NCBI GenBank assembly: GCA_022539475.1
Contig: VCMS01000177.1
Span: forward strand, 50,778-114,777
Direction of reading: 5' to 3'
Length of the DNA: 64,000 bases
Origin: Gracilaria domingensis
Taxonomy: Eukaryota > Rhodophyta > Florideophyceae > Gracilariales > Gracilariaceae
The notes below the pieces were generated by a model. It saw only the letters and a program-made list of their open reading frames with translations, was not told the DNA's origin and made no database searches. This document shows positions 22,311 to 33,535 of the stretch, in pieces. The first letter of the stretch is position 1; each line of letters begins with the position of its first letter. A program made the position numbers and the translations under genes.

Positions 22311-22818
22311 TTTTGACATCATTTTGGAGCTTCAATCTACACTAAGATCTGTGACATGCCAAAAAATTAAATTTTGCTCAAGCAAAAATCTTTGTAGGCA
22401 CACGTTTTGGATATATACTCGAATACTATTCCAAAATGTTTTGTATTTTACTCTAGTACTCAACGGATGTTTGACAGAGCTGCTTGGACATCTCCAAGTC
22501 TTCGCATCACACTTTTTTCTACTTTGTACAAAGAAAGTACTCTTCTGTATTTAATGAAGAAGTTAACTTATAAAATAAATCCAGTTTGGTAATCAAACCA
22601 AAGGCAAAAGTAAAGATTTTATAATTTATCATTCTTCAGTAGCAAGGAAAGCTTCTGTGTATTTTAAATATTTTAAAGAATATATATTTTTCAGGGCAAT
22701 GACGCTGCTTTTTGGTAGTGGTTGGCAGTCCCGACTTCAAACTCCAAGTTTACCGCGTCTAAATAGGACGTTTTGTATCAAATAGAGTATAGATTACCAA
22801 TAAAAAGTTTAAACAAAA

Positions 22819-22839
22819 TGCGCTGTACAACACCGCGCA
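22819..22839. other. Conserved 21-nt hairpin, copy 3
   Basis: TGCGCTGT and ACCGCGCA arms around a 5-nt loop, one mispair. The outer pairs match the other copies while inner bases vary. Confidence 0.7.
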
Positions 22840-23640
22840 TTTTCATTCGACTTTGGTCAACTCCCTTGCTTTAGATCAACTGATGCCAACAAATTAAAAT
22901 ACAGCAAACAAAACTTACTGTCATCACATGATTTTGGAGACAATGCCTATATAAATCATAAATTGATACGATCGTTTGAAAGGCTTTGTCATCACTTCTT
23001 CCAAGACTTTGGTACTAACAAAATTAAAATTCGTCAAGAATAGGCAAAAATATTTCTCAAAACTTTGAAAATTTTGGAATATAAATTTAAAGAACTGTTT
23101 TTTAAAACCAATATTTTTTAAATAATTGAGTAGTCGACAAAAATAATATCAAGCAACTATGTTAAAGCAACTAGGTTAACTCTGACTTCCTTTAAGCAAA
23201 GTTCTTATTACTTTCAAAATATCATAGATCCCCGAGAAGCATGGGAATACTTTATGTAGCCTTTTCTAGAGCTCGTTCGTTGAAAAACATTTCTTTAATA
23301 TTGCCTGTGAACTTGAACATCTGAAATAAGCTCTCAGTGCAGACTTTTGTCGTAATGAAAGCCATTCATAGAATTCAACTAATATTTTTATCGTTTTAAG
23401 AACTTGTCGAGTTTGCAACAGAAACCCACAATAATGCTTAGTATTAAATACTCGATAAACAAACTTCTAGAACGTTTAAACATTCATTTACAGTTTAATG
23501 TACTTTCATAAATGCTTTCTTGCAAAGAAGCTTTGCGACCTTTTCTTAGAGAAGCATATTTGTCTAAGCACTGATAAGCACTGGAGAGCAGTGTTGAACG
23601 TCTTCTAAAATTTTTCTCGGTCACCCCCCCCGTTACATGC

Positions 23641-24810
23641 TAGAGTGCAAAACTTTTGTCTGTTACGACCTTCTGTCACGGAATTCCTATTTTTACGTCC
23701 TATTTCAAAACTAGAAAATATATTTCACAAGTTCTATACAGGTAGAAGGTGCATGTACAACATCTTACATACCTTTCGCATCCTTCTTAGTCAGTTGAAC
23801 TAACTCAGTTCATTTGTGTGCTACCCTTGGTATAGCTCAGCGGCTGACCCTCAGCCTCTGCAATTGACCAGTTGTCATTGACCACAAAACCATTTGTGCT
23901 GTACAGCCTGTACCTTTGACGGTACTACAGCAGCCACGGCTGTAACAGCCATAACAAATTCTCCCGAATTACAGACTTCACACTCTGAACTTCAGAGTCT
24001 GAAGATCACACAACTCATGTACTGACGGTACCGCATGTGGAGCGGGAGGGAGGAGGGAGACGCAGTGAGCTTCAACCAGACGCCTGCCCGTTGTTCAGGG
24101 CGCGTTGGGTCCATTCGGACGCCTTTATACCGCACAGCAAACACCGAAGCGCGCTGATACTTGCGTCATCGGACGTACTCGTCTAACGTATTCTAACGTG
24201 AGCTACTGCGACCGTAGATGTGTCTACACTGGACACGAAAATGCGCCCCGTCAATATACCTCACGCAAGGCACAGCACGACACCGCCGCTACGATTAATA
24301 ATTTGCACTACCTCCGATCTGATGTACGCGCATTCTTTGTCTCTATCGCCGATCAAATTCTTAACATCTTTAAGTGTACCTCTCCAATCGTATCTAATTT
24401 GGATACACCATCATGGATTCTAAAAGCGACACACCATCTGCACTGCCAGAAAGCAACACTCACTTTCTGGGGTACGGTTACAATAGCCCTGAGTAAAATA
24501 AAGCTTAACTTTTTTGGGACTAAACCTTCTTATATCTAGTTCACTAGACATAAGAAATAGCAAATGAGATTGAACGAAATGATCGAAGCTTGTGGCTGGA
24601 AACTCTTCCGTTGTTGATTAAAACATACGGTACTGCGCGACTGCTTTGCCGATCTCAGAACCTGCACTATACAGAAAGATGCCCTTGAAAGAATGCAGTT
24701 CAAAATCACCGTGCAACTTTTCCCTTCAACACCGCGTTGACCTTTCGTTAGATCAAGTGTACTCGCCAACTCTTTTTTCATCCCTTCTTCAAAGTCCTTC
24801 TTGTAGCAAT
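23641..24810. other. No gene recognised
   Basis: Base composition returns to that of the gene regions. Only short frames without domain signatures are seen, the longest from 24105 to 24539 on the plus strand. Confidence 0.4.
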
Positions 24811-25347
24811 ATGGATAACAACAATCTCTGCCGCACTCCCAACAATGGAGCACACAAAACTGTGGATCCACCGCTCACTTTCACGGAGTCAAAACTTGCT
24901 ACCGCTTCGTCAACCGCTCACTGCGTGGAACACCTCACCGCATTCACAAAGCACCCCAATGCAGCACATGAGGACTCTCAGAACGAACGTAAAGGTTTCT
25001 TATTTCATGCCAACATTGAAGCAGAAGAGAACAAACCTACGTACATACCGAAAATAGCCAGTGCAAACAAAGACGTCGCGTGCCCTAAATGTGGGGGCAC
25101 GCCATGCTACTGGTTTGAGTACGGCACCTTTGTTGTGGATACAACTGTTGCTGAGTATCCACTGCATTGTGACGATAGCAGCCACAACAACTTGGCCCGT
25201 AAAACGGCGAACAAGTGTTACGTTCGCGAACGATACGGATACTTGGGAGCCGGACATCGACTTCAGCTTCCGCAGTGCGTTCTGGAAGCCATCCGCAGTT
25301 TATGGCCTGACGAGAGAGGCGCGTACATGGGCTTCAAAGAAAATTAG
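24811..25347 (+). CDS. Small Cys-motif protein, unknown (possible transposon accessory)
   Basis: 178 residues from ATG 24811 (MDNNNLCRTPNN); the frame is open upstream to 24646, with another ATG at 24679. A low-complexity N-terminal half precedes a compact C-terminal domain: VACPKCGGTPCYWFEYGTFV, then RKTANKCYVRERYGYLGAGH, then LPQCVLEAIRSLWPDERGAY and MGFKEN at the end. CxxCGxxPC followed by YGxLGxGxR-LPxCVxxxIRxxWP looks like a small domain I associate with transposon accessory proteins in protists and algae, but I cannot name a family. The bound metal is presumably zinc. Intact and with no stop. Confidence 0.45.
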   Translation: MDNNNLCRTPNNGAHKTVDPPLTFTESKLATASSTAHCVEHLTAFTKHPNAAHEDSQNERKGFLFHANIEAEENKPTYIPKIASANKDVACPKCGGTPCYWFEYGTFVVDTTVAEYPLHCDDSSHNNLARKTANKCYVRERYGYLGAGHRLQLPQCVLEAIRSLWPDERGAYMGFKEN

Positions 25348-25561
25348 AGACTGTGAGCCCTTGGAACCCATTAGATATGATTAGAGTAGGAAATCTGCGA
25401 CCTGGTAAGTGCATGATACAATCAGCACCCAGCACGGGTATCTCATTGTGGCATCTCCCACTCACTGTTTCACTCGCTCACGATTTTACACGACACTATG
25501 TAGATGGGAGATAGGCTCTGCTTCTCTTCGCGCGGCGCATTGCATCTGCTAGATCTACCCG

Positions 25562-25774
25562 ATGACACCGTACTGCGCGAGCTGCAAAAGCCCATTGGCG
25601 TTGACGACGTGCATATCTGGAGCAACCTACGAGATGCCTGGAATGTGTACGACATGCAAATGGTTGTGCGCGCTAGCAACCAACATGCTTTCCCAACTGC
25701 CAGCGTCGGGTATGATAATGGTCGGAAACCTGGCGAAAGACGTGGTGCAAGCCATCAACATGCCCGATTATTGA
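25562..25774 (+). CDS. Hypothetical 70-aa CxxC protein
   Basis: Short frame with CASCK and CTTCKWLC pairs 28 residues apart, then a helical tail. The two CxxC pairs could bind zinc. There is no other support and it may be a chance frame. It sits just left of the Tudor-SN stub and Gypsy-2. Confidence 0.2.
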   Translation: MTPYCASCKSPLALTTCISGATYEMPGMCTTCKWLCALATNMLSQLPASGMIMVGNLAKDVVQAINMPDY

Positions 25775-25782
25775 AGGACTAA

Positions 25783-25810
25783 GTAGAACACAGCGTTTTC
25801 GATCTGACCG
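25783..25810 (+). pseudogene. Left stub of the Tudor-SN gene at the Gypsy-2 insertion site
   Basis: Reading across the insertion (dropping Gypsy-2 and one copy of GACCG) puts this stub, VEHSVFDLT, in frame with AEQQNQSKAKCFVG at 42418 onwards. A TAA precedes it at 25780-25782, so the upstream part is either behind an intron or already lost. Confidence 0.5.
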
Positions 25811-26162
25811 TGTTGTTCAGTCTTGGACACCGCTGAATCGCGCAGCGAACGAATCACGCAGGATCGTGGAGGGCACACCCGTCAGATCTTGCCTTGATCT
25901 TTTTCGGGTTGTCCCCACGAAGTGGGGAGCTTTTATGTTTTCCCCTTGTTGACTCAGTTGTCAGTTGAGTCAACAAGTGATTGCTGTCTCACGACAGAAA
26001 CTTGCGTCAGCGCGTAGACACGCAATACGTTCCTCACGCAAGACTATCACTAAATCGTTAAATACAGTGCACTGTACACGAGTACACAGTAGCAGAGCAA
26101 ATGCGCAAATGTACACGCGCATTTGCGCGCATGCTCAATAGAGCTGCTGAAATCATACAACA
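25811..26162 (-). repeat. 3' LTR of Gypsy-2
   Basis: 352 bp, with TGTTGT/ACAACA inverted ends. The G-rich stretch acggggcgc (minus strand, 26163-26171) next to it is the candidate polypurine tract. Confidence 0.9.
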
Positions 26163-26202
26163 GCGCCCCGTAATGTTCTAGGTGCAAACCGTAGAAGATT
26201 AC

Positions 26203-26592
26203 TCAGAGAGAAGCAGCGAGATTGCGTTGGCGCTGAGTACTCGACTTCCTCACGTCCTCCAAGTATTCCTGAATCAACTTAGGGACGTCTTATTGCAAGG
26301 ATTCAAGGCTGACCTAGTCCATCTCTTCCGCAGAGAATCCGCGCCATTTCACCTGAAGCTCGATGTGTCCCTGCTTGCGGCGAATATCATCGAAGCGGTC
26401 GATCACAAGCGACTCTCCTTGCTGATAGGACAAATAATTTCGTAGCTCTTCGGTGACCTGAAAGTCCTTGTTACGAAACATCTTCAACCTGCGGCCATGC
26501 ACTTCTTGCTTCGAGCCGTCCAACAAATCTTCAATCAGGAATATGTATTCCGAGCAACATTCTAAAACACGGTATGGCCCCATCCATTTCAA
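26203..26592 (-). pseudogene. pol: Gypsy-2 Pol C-terminus: GPY/F motif and chromodomain
   Basis: Continues integrase from the other side of Copia-2. KWMGPYRVLECCSEYIFLIE is the GPY/F motif, followed by DRFDDIRRKQGHIELQVKWR, typical of a chromodomain that guides integration to marked chromatin. TAG at 26314-26316 replaces the expected aromatic residue (Trp in most chromodomains) before VSLESLQ, and TAA at 26290-26292 breaks LQ-DVPKLI. The frame otherwise continues to its natural stop at 26203. Confidence 0.85.
26588..26592. repeat. Target-site duplication of Copia-2 (TTCAA), left copy
   Basis: Identical to 32593-32597 on the other side of Copia-2. Joining the flanks restores KPSL to KWMGPY in one Gypsy-2 integrase frame. 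Confidence 0.95.
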
Positions 26593-27080
26593 TGTAAAAA
26601 CTCAGCCTCAAAGTAGCAGTCTACTGCGGACAGTGCAGTAGGGCTGCTCAAAGTTCTTACACCAGCAAACGGCTCTCTGATGAGCTGTTATGTCGTAGCC
26701 TGAACTTCTCACAGAACTACGCCGTCACTCGGCCTGCTTGGTGGCTGAGTGGTGGACGTTCTGTCGATTTCACTGACGAGCGGTCGTCTGTGGTTGAGGT
26801 TGCTGTGAAGCGAACACTCCGGGACAAAGATGGATGCAGTCGGGGTATAATAGTAGTAGTTGTAACAATCGATAGTCGCTCTCTTTTACTTCGTTTCGAT
26901 CTAGACTAGTCCTTTATGTAGTGATACTGGTGTCATACTATGTGTAGTATATACCCTACCCAGTACATTCGAATCAATAAAATTCAAGTAGCTACTTCTT
27001 CTGTAAACCTTCAATTCAAGGTCAACAAGGCCGATCAGAAACGACCTAATTCCGTTTCAGGTCACTGTCAACACTCGACA
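26593..27080 (-). repeat. 3' LTR of Copia-2
   Basis: 488 bp. Next to it on the interior side is an A-rich, purine-rich stretch (minus strand aaaagaaaaa) that may prime plus-strand synthesis. Confidence 0.95.
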
Positions 27081-27108
27081 CTCCAAGGTTTTTCTTTTGG
27101 AGGAAACA

Positions 27109-29838
27109 TTAGGCAGTGTTGACGTCAATTCTAGTGCCTTCAACCCAAGCTGTAGGACGCAACACAATCGTGTTCGTGATCATCAGTTTCCAAAGCGGAC
27201 GATTATCCCCAACGAGTCCCTTCGTTAATCCATCACTGACGTTCTGGTCTCCGGGAATCCAGGCTAGATACCTTAGTTCACCGCGACTGTGACTCTCTTT
27301 CAGTGCAGATACATCGATTTGCAGCCTTTTCTCCAATGTTGATCCGTATTTTGCAACGACATTAAAGACAGTGCGAGAGTCGACGTAAGCATCAAGTGGC
27401 ACTTCACGTCCCAAGATCTCTTCCAGCATTGCTTTTGCAACGTAAGCCTGATCAAAACCATACACCAACGCATGCACCTCTGCGGCCATTACTGAACGCG
27501 CAACGCGCTTACACTTTGAGCTGCCAAAATGAATGATATTGGCGTTGTTGTTACCGTCAGCCAAAACAATAACGAATCCCAGTTGTGACTTGAGCTTCTC
27601 GGCGTTACCAAAAGAGGCATCAGTGAACAGCATAAGTCGTAATGAAGTCATGTCCAACGGTACGTAGGTTAGACCAATTTCAGCTGTTTGGTGGCATCTT
27701 TCTACAACAGCTTTCATCCTGCGGTAGTAAATAGCCTCCGGCGCGTTGACAGAGCTCGCAAGAAGTTGAACTGCAGCTGAGAGGTCCGGTCTGGTGCAGC
27801 ACCCGATATATTGACCTTGAGCCCTGACACTGACAAAATCTTCGCGGGATTGAGGATGCTTCACAGATCGTAGCCTCTCGCTCTGCTCAATCAGGACCGT
27901 GTGGTTCTTGTTCTTCCGTATATGCAAACCATTAAATGTGACGTCATCTCCTTCCTTCAAGCACCTACGTGGTTTCGATTCGAATGCTTTGGAATGCATC
28001 TCTTCATTCTCAAGGAAATTCGTTGTTCCGGGGCCAAAAGAATCGTCCACTTGTAGAATCGTTACCCCCTCCAGTTCATGTCCCAAACGTTTGTAGAGAA
28101 GACACGGGTCGGCTCTTGTTGCCTTCATCTCCAGTTGTTCCCTGTGGTGGGTTTGATAGGTAACAAACCAGTGAAGTCCACTTTCCGGAATTACATATAA
28201 CGGTTTGAGAACTTTCAAGACCTTTCCCCGATCTAGATTCATTTCCTGGGGCGGACGGAGGAAGATTTGTCGCTCAATATGAAAATTAGACTGCACGTAT
28301 GCCTGTGATATATCTCGGACATATGATGTATGTCCCGGAAGCGTTATCGAGAGTGCGATGGCAATCCTCTGTCCGAGCCGACTAACTGTTGGGGACTTCG
28401 TCGCGATATCCAATGCTCCGCGATCTTTGTAGTTTTGGGCCACCAATCTCGATTTCTTGAAAGCCTTCCCGTCCACTGACTTCACAAGATCAACCCATCT
28501 TGAACCGTATATACGCGTTCTGCTTGGTACGTGGTCTTCATCTACGATTTCGAACGTTCCTCTCGCCTGTAGACCAGACAGCTCCTTTTGCCGCGCCTCC
28601 TGAAAATCTTCGTGCGTGGATGCGTGTGAAACGTCCTTAACGCTGAAAGTTTCACCAAACATTGCGGTCACCTCATCTGCAGTGAGCTCTAAGAAATCTG
28701 TTAGTTCCCCTCCAGCAACTTCAGAGTTGAAAGAACTATCCTGTTTGAGGTCTGACTTGGTGACGGGTTTCACAACACTGGATCGGAAGATTCGTCTTCC
28801 ATGAGGCAACTGAACAACGACGGTCTCACCATCAATCTGTATAAAACGAAAGGGACCCTCCCATTTCTTAGAGGAATCACGATACACGTAGACTGGAGCA
28901 CCGGTAGGCAGGTTGTGCAGATCTTGGCTGTGTTCCTTCCCTTTTGGGCCATTGTAATGTTTGAGACCAAACGAAATGCGTCGCTTTGCTGGTTCCTTTC
29001 GCGCGACATCCATTGCTTCATCAATGGCTCTTGCGCGGTGTAACTGAGTCTCGGCGGGTGTCTGTCGTGCTGGTCTAGGAACGGCACCGAAGACGAGCAG
29101 TGTGGGACACAATCCTTCTGGGCCAATTGTATCATTGACAGACTTGACTGCCATCTGAAGACAGTCCGCGTCAGTCTCGCTGCGGGGAAGTGAGTCTCTT
29201 AACTTGATGTAAGCCGAGCGAAGGGGTCCATGGTACCTTTCCACATGGGTCATAGTAGAAGAAGACTCAATTGGAGCCGGCATGACTGTAATCCCGTCAG
29301 CATCAGACAGGTCAAGAAACTCCTTCGAGACGAAATTACTTCCTTGATCAACACGTAGGAAATCCGGTGGTCCAAGATACAAACGCGACCAGCAGCGAAG
29401 AAAAGCTTTCCAAACCTCAGCAGACGTCACGCGACGAAGGAATAAAGCAGCGTTGAAGTGTGTAGCCTCGTCGACGGCGTGAAGCACAGGCCTACGATTG
29501 ATGTACATCACATCGATTGCCACGATATGGTTGAATCTTTGATCATCCATGCCTACAGTCAGCTTGAATCTTCTAGGCCGATGTGCGTTCTCGGCACAAG
29601 TGACGCAGGCTTGCGTGATCTCATCAATCACAGCTCTAACTTCAGGAGTCATTTCGTTCGGGCGGGCTCTCTTAAGGACGTTTGTAAATGCCTGGACGGT
29701 AGGATGGCCAAAGACGCGATGCAGCTTTCTCAATTCCGATTCCGTGTACAGTGAATACGACAGGTCTCCATGACTCCAGTTGTGGATCAGGAAATAATTC
29801 TTGAAAGTCAAAGGCTGGCGAAGGTGTTTGTACATGAC
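27109..29838 (-). pseudogene. pol: Copia-2 Pol: integrase, reverse transcriptase, RNase H
   Basis: About 910 residues, in frame with gag across two stops (TAG 30079-30081 and TAA 29839-29841). Integrase: LRKLHRVFGHP and CVTCAENA (zinc domain), AIDVMYINRRPVLHAVDEAT, RVDQGSNFVS, VERYHGPLRS. RT: WVDLVKSVDGKAFKKSRLVA, DISQAYVQS, LKPLYVIPESGLHWF, LQVDDSFG in place of YVDD. RNase H: LFTDASFGNAEKLKSQLGFV, SVMAAEVHAL, AYVDSRTVFNVV, DGLTKGLV. Domain order is Copia. The VDDS catalytic box, rather than VDDL/M, is slightly unusual. It encodes everything needed for copying and insertion but is cut from gag by the stops. Confidence 0.92.
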
Positions 29839-32055
29839 TTAGCGCTTCTGTAGACTGATTTCAAGGCCGTTATCTGCCATGTCCTTCATGCTAAGAAGAC
29901 TGGGGACGTTGTCATTGACAATCTGGAAGGTCACATCGAGTACTAGGTTCAAGTCCTTGAACGGAACCGGTATCGTGGCGGTTCCTACCGGTGTGCTGCT
30001 CCCACCGAGGCCCTTGAGATGTTTGACATTGTGGCGATCGATAGTACACGGTACGTCGAACTGTTCACAGTAGGCCTTCTATTGGGAGTAAGACATTACC
30101 GAAGAACGGTTGGCGCAGGTATCGATGTAGAGTCCACGAAACGAATCGCATTCTCCTCTGTTCAATTCTTCTTCCATCGATGCTAATGCTGCATCTCGGT
30201 CTCTGTGAAATCCAATCCCATGTAAGAATGATGTATTGGCCAAGAGAGCCTCATCAGACTCGTGTAATGACAGTTCGTCTTCCACAATGTACACTGCTTC
30301 CTCGTCAGAGTCATCGTCATTGTCTGAGGCTTCGCTATCACTTGAATATACGATATTGACAGCGTCATTGAGATCTTCTTCATTAGTGAGGTCTTGAACA
30401 ACATTGACGAGATCTTCGACAGTAAGGTACGCGGATGGTTTGCTGCTCTTCATCTTCTCAAAGGCATCTCGCATCTCCTGTTGGGAATGGCGCGTGCGAG
30501 CCGAATGGTTTTCGCCGCATACGTAACAGCCTTTCTTACCGGCCAGCCATTTAGATGATATTCTTCTCCCACGTCGATCATCTTTCTTACGTCTGCCATG
30601 GCCCTTCAACGTCTTTCTTGCATCACTTCCGTATCGGTTACCGAGACTGTAGAATGCGTTACTTTCAGCTCTTGAAGATTGATGGGACGCTACAAATGCT
30701 TCTGCAGATCGAGGTTTACTTGATAGTAACGTGGCAATACGACTGCGTGCTTCCTGTGATGAGCCTGGAACTCGTTCTCGTAAGGACTGGGCAATTTGCG
30801 AGGTATCCATTGATACAATCAATTGATCTCGCAAGAAATTGTCCGTCCTGTAGGCAGGGTCGAGTTGGTTGTGGAGCTGCACCAGTCTGTGGCAGAAAGA
30901 TTGGAATACTTCCAACTCGCTCTTCCCAGGGTTCTCTCGCATGGCCTGAGAAAGTCTCATGGACTGCCACAAGATGAGAGTTCTGTTACGTTGTTCAGGA
31001 TTGATGTAAGTATCAACCAGTTTCTGCAAGATTTCTGGGTACGAATCTCTCACTCGGTACTCTTTCATGTAGAACTGAAGAGCATCGTCACAAAGAATAG
31101 CTGGCAGTGCTTCTGCCTTCTCATCATCTGATAGGCGGAACATTCTTGCCATTGAATCGTAAAAGTCTAGAGCTCCTTGGAGGTCCTCGTCAAATCCTCC
31201 TCCATACGAACATCTTCCTTTGCACGCTTTCAGCATGTTGTTGAAACTGTTGGCATGCCCAGAGGTGGATTGCTCGCCGGACTTGGCATTGGAATTGCTG
31301 CTATGCCTGGTACCTTGGAAAGAGTTCGCATACACGTCTGCAAGGACGTTCCGAAGGCCGTCTTGGGATGTATGCACTGCTGCAGGGTCACCTTGTTCGG
31401 CTCGAGAATTACGTGCGGCTGATCTATCATTGGGACCATTTATAGCGCCACGGCCATGTGCCCCAGAGTCCTGAATCGAAGCTGCGCGGCCCGGTAGAGG
31501 CAGTTCGCCTTCAATTGTCGGACGACTCTGAGCATTATCGTCATCCATCCGAATTGGGCCTGTCGCTGGATTCTCGAGGGGGACAGAATTGTTCGTAGCG
31601 ACTGGTGTCTGTTGCACTGGAATAAACCTCGGCTGCTGGAGGCAGTCCACGAGGGCTCTCGCGCGTCTGTATCCTTGCTGACGTCGAACCCAAACACTGT
31701 TTTCGATCAAGTAGTTGATCCAACGTACTGTCGTGGCCTTAGACATGTAACCAAAGGTCTCGGGGCGAAAGCTAGAAGTGAACTCGTACCATAACACTTC
31801 ATTACGAGCGCCATTTTCCTTAAAAGCATCCATCATCTCCTTTGAATACTTCTCTAGCTCTTCCTTGTAGTCTTTCAGAACATCCGGGGAGCTATTGGGA
31901 GGAGGCGGGTCGGGATCTCCAACCGCATCGTACAGAGGTTCATTGAAAGTTCGTAAAGCTTCAGCACTCAGTCCAATAACGGCATTAATTCCTTCTCCAG
32001 ATTCAATCTGTTCTCTCAGAGCTTCCACGGCTGCGACTCCGTCAGGCTCCGACAT
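29839..32055 (-). pseudogene. gag: Copia-2 Gag and protease (two in-frame stops)
   Basis: Start at ATG 32053-32055 (MSEPDGVAAV). Gag core: LDFYDSMARMFRLSDDEKAE, ALQFYMKEYR, RTLILWQSMRLSQAM, SFCHRLVQLHNQL. The zinc-knuckle variant CYVCGENHSARTRH follows a basic stretch (GRRKKDDRRGRR). An acidic linker (SDNDDDSDEEA) leads to the protease catalytic site YIDTCANRSSVM, an unusual D-T-C-A instead of DSGA. TAG at 30079-30081 follows, after which the same frame continues through HLKGLGGSS and VPSLLSMKDMADNGLEIS, typical Copia protease, to TAA at 29839-29841. Either the stops are mutations or one of them is read through; the missing frameshifts leave both open. Confidence 0.88.
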
Positions 32056-32104
32056 GGTCAAGCTGAGTAATTTTTACAATTGTGGTCGACCGTACAGTTA
32101 TAAC

Positions 32105-32592
32105 TGTAAAAACTCAGCCTCAAAGTAGCAGTCTACTGCGGACAGTGCAGTAGGGCTGCTCAAAGTTCTTACACCAACAAACGGCTCTCTGATGAGCTGT
32201 TATGTCGTAGCCTGAACTTCTCACAGAACTACGCCGTCACTCGGCCTGCTCGGTGGCTGAGTGGTGGACGTTCTGTCGATTCCACTGACGAGCGGTCGTC
32301 TGTGGTTGAGGTTGCTGTGAAGCAAACACTCCGGGGCAAAGATGGATGCAGTTGGGGTATAATATTAGTAGTTGTAATAATCGATAGTCGCTCTCTTTTA
32401 CTTCGTTTCGATCTAGACTAGTCCTTTATGTACTGATACTGGTGTCATACTATGTGTTGTATATACCCTACCCAGTACATTCGAATCAATAAAATTCAAG
32501 TAGCTACCTCTTCTGTAAACCTTTAATTCAAGGTCAACAAGGCCGATCAGAAACGACCTAATTCCGTTTCAGGTCACTGTCAACACTCGACA
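32105..32592 (-). repeat. 5' LTR of Copia-2
   Basis: 488 bp, same ends as 26593-27080. Just inside it (32056-32104) no standard initiator-tRNA primer site was recognised. Confidence 0.95.
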
Positions 32593-33297
32593 TTCAAAGA
32601 TGGTTTGCGCGTGCGCTCGCGCTGCAAAACACCTCTCAGTACAAAATCTCCGACAGTAAAGTTGATCAGACGCACATTTGTCTTCCAATTATGAGACTCT
32701 ACTGCCTGCCGCCGCTTCTTTGAGGCACGCAAGGCCACGTCTTTGTGCATGCGTTCAAGAGCGCTCTGTACATCCTCGATGTTTCGCAACTGTGCGGCCC
32801 TGGTTTCGGCTAGGTCAAAGACTTTCGTCTCATCGCCTACTTTGCGTGTGATAGCAGCGAGTGGTGTGTCCTGCTCGAGTCCAGTGAACACCGTTAGAGG
32901 ACAACGATCACCCAGACGTGCAAGTAGAGAATTGTTGAGCACAGACTGAACGACTGGCATTATGCTTGGTCAGCAGCTGTGCGGCAGTTGGTACTCCGAG
33001 AGTAGGGCGCGGGTGGCTCGAAGAAGCTCTCGACATACTACCTCGACGGTTCCGTTCGACCAAGGACAGTACGCGAGAGTGAAATGATGAGCAGACTTGG
33101 TGCGTTCGCGGAGAATCCTTACGACTTCATTCTTGAAATGCGAGCCGCGGTCGGAGACCCACTGCTGCACTACAACGAACGCTGCAAACCACTTGATAAT
33201 ACTTTCTGCGACGACTTCAGCAGTAGTTTCCGTAGTCGGCAACAACCACACATACCCACTGTGGTCGTCCTCGAGCACAAGTACATAAAGAAAATCG
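32593..33297 (-). pseudogene. pol: Gypsy-2 integrase core, middle segment
   Basis: On the minus strand it runs from the DIRS junction (about 33297) to the Copia-2 junction. It carries DFLYVLVLEDDHSGYVWL (first catalytic Asp region), WVSDRGSHFKN (second Asp) and YCPWSNGTVEVVCREL (Glu position), then the C-terminal helical part with VGDETKVFDLAETRAAQL and VGDFVLRG. One TGA at 32970-32972 breaks SC-PSIMPVVQ in frame, most simply a former Trp codon. The same protein continues at 26592 beyond Copia-2. Confidence 0.88.
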
Positions 33298-33535
33298 TTT
33301 TATTACGCTGCTGTCCGTTACCAGAACGAATAGCATTGTTGTGCTTTAGTAGAACCAGGTGGGACTATTGCCCGTGCGTTTTGTGTTGTCAGAGAACTTC
33401 TGACAGCTCTTTCGCTAGTGGAAGAATCCTTTCGTAGGAAACCTTGGTGACAGTTGCTCGTCACAGCGGTGCGACTAAAATCAGTCGCGCGTCCCAAACC
33501 CAAAGAGAAAGCATTTACTAAATGCTTAACTGGTT

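Larger units (their letters stand above)
22070..23640. repeat. AT-rich non-coding block B
   Basis: Same family and orientation as block A (15240-16960). It carries two copies of the hairpin unit 529 bp apart and further copies of agcaaag-tc-t (22081, 23199) and gagaagcat (23236, 23554). No coding frame recognised. Confidence 0.6.
26593..32592 (-). mobile_element. Copia-2: Copia-type LTR retrotransposon nested in Gypsy-2
   Basis: 6000 bp with 488-bp LTRs (26593-27080 and 32105-32592), TGTAAAAACT to CACTCGACA, flanked by the TTCAA duplication. The LTRs differ at about a dozen sites, pointing to a moderately recent insertion, later than Gypsy-2. The coding part is a single minus frame (gag-protease-integrase-RT-RNase H) broken only by two stop codons. 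Confidence 0.96.

Noticed and set aside
24105..24539. 144-aa plus-strand frame
   Set aside because: No motif, no neighbouring support, atypical composition; treated as chance.
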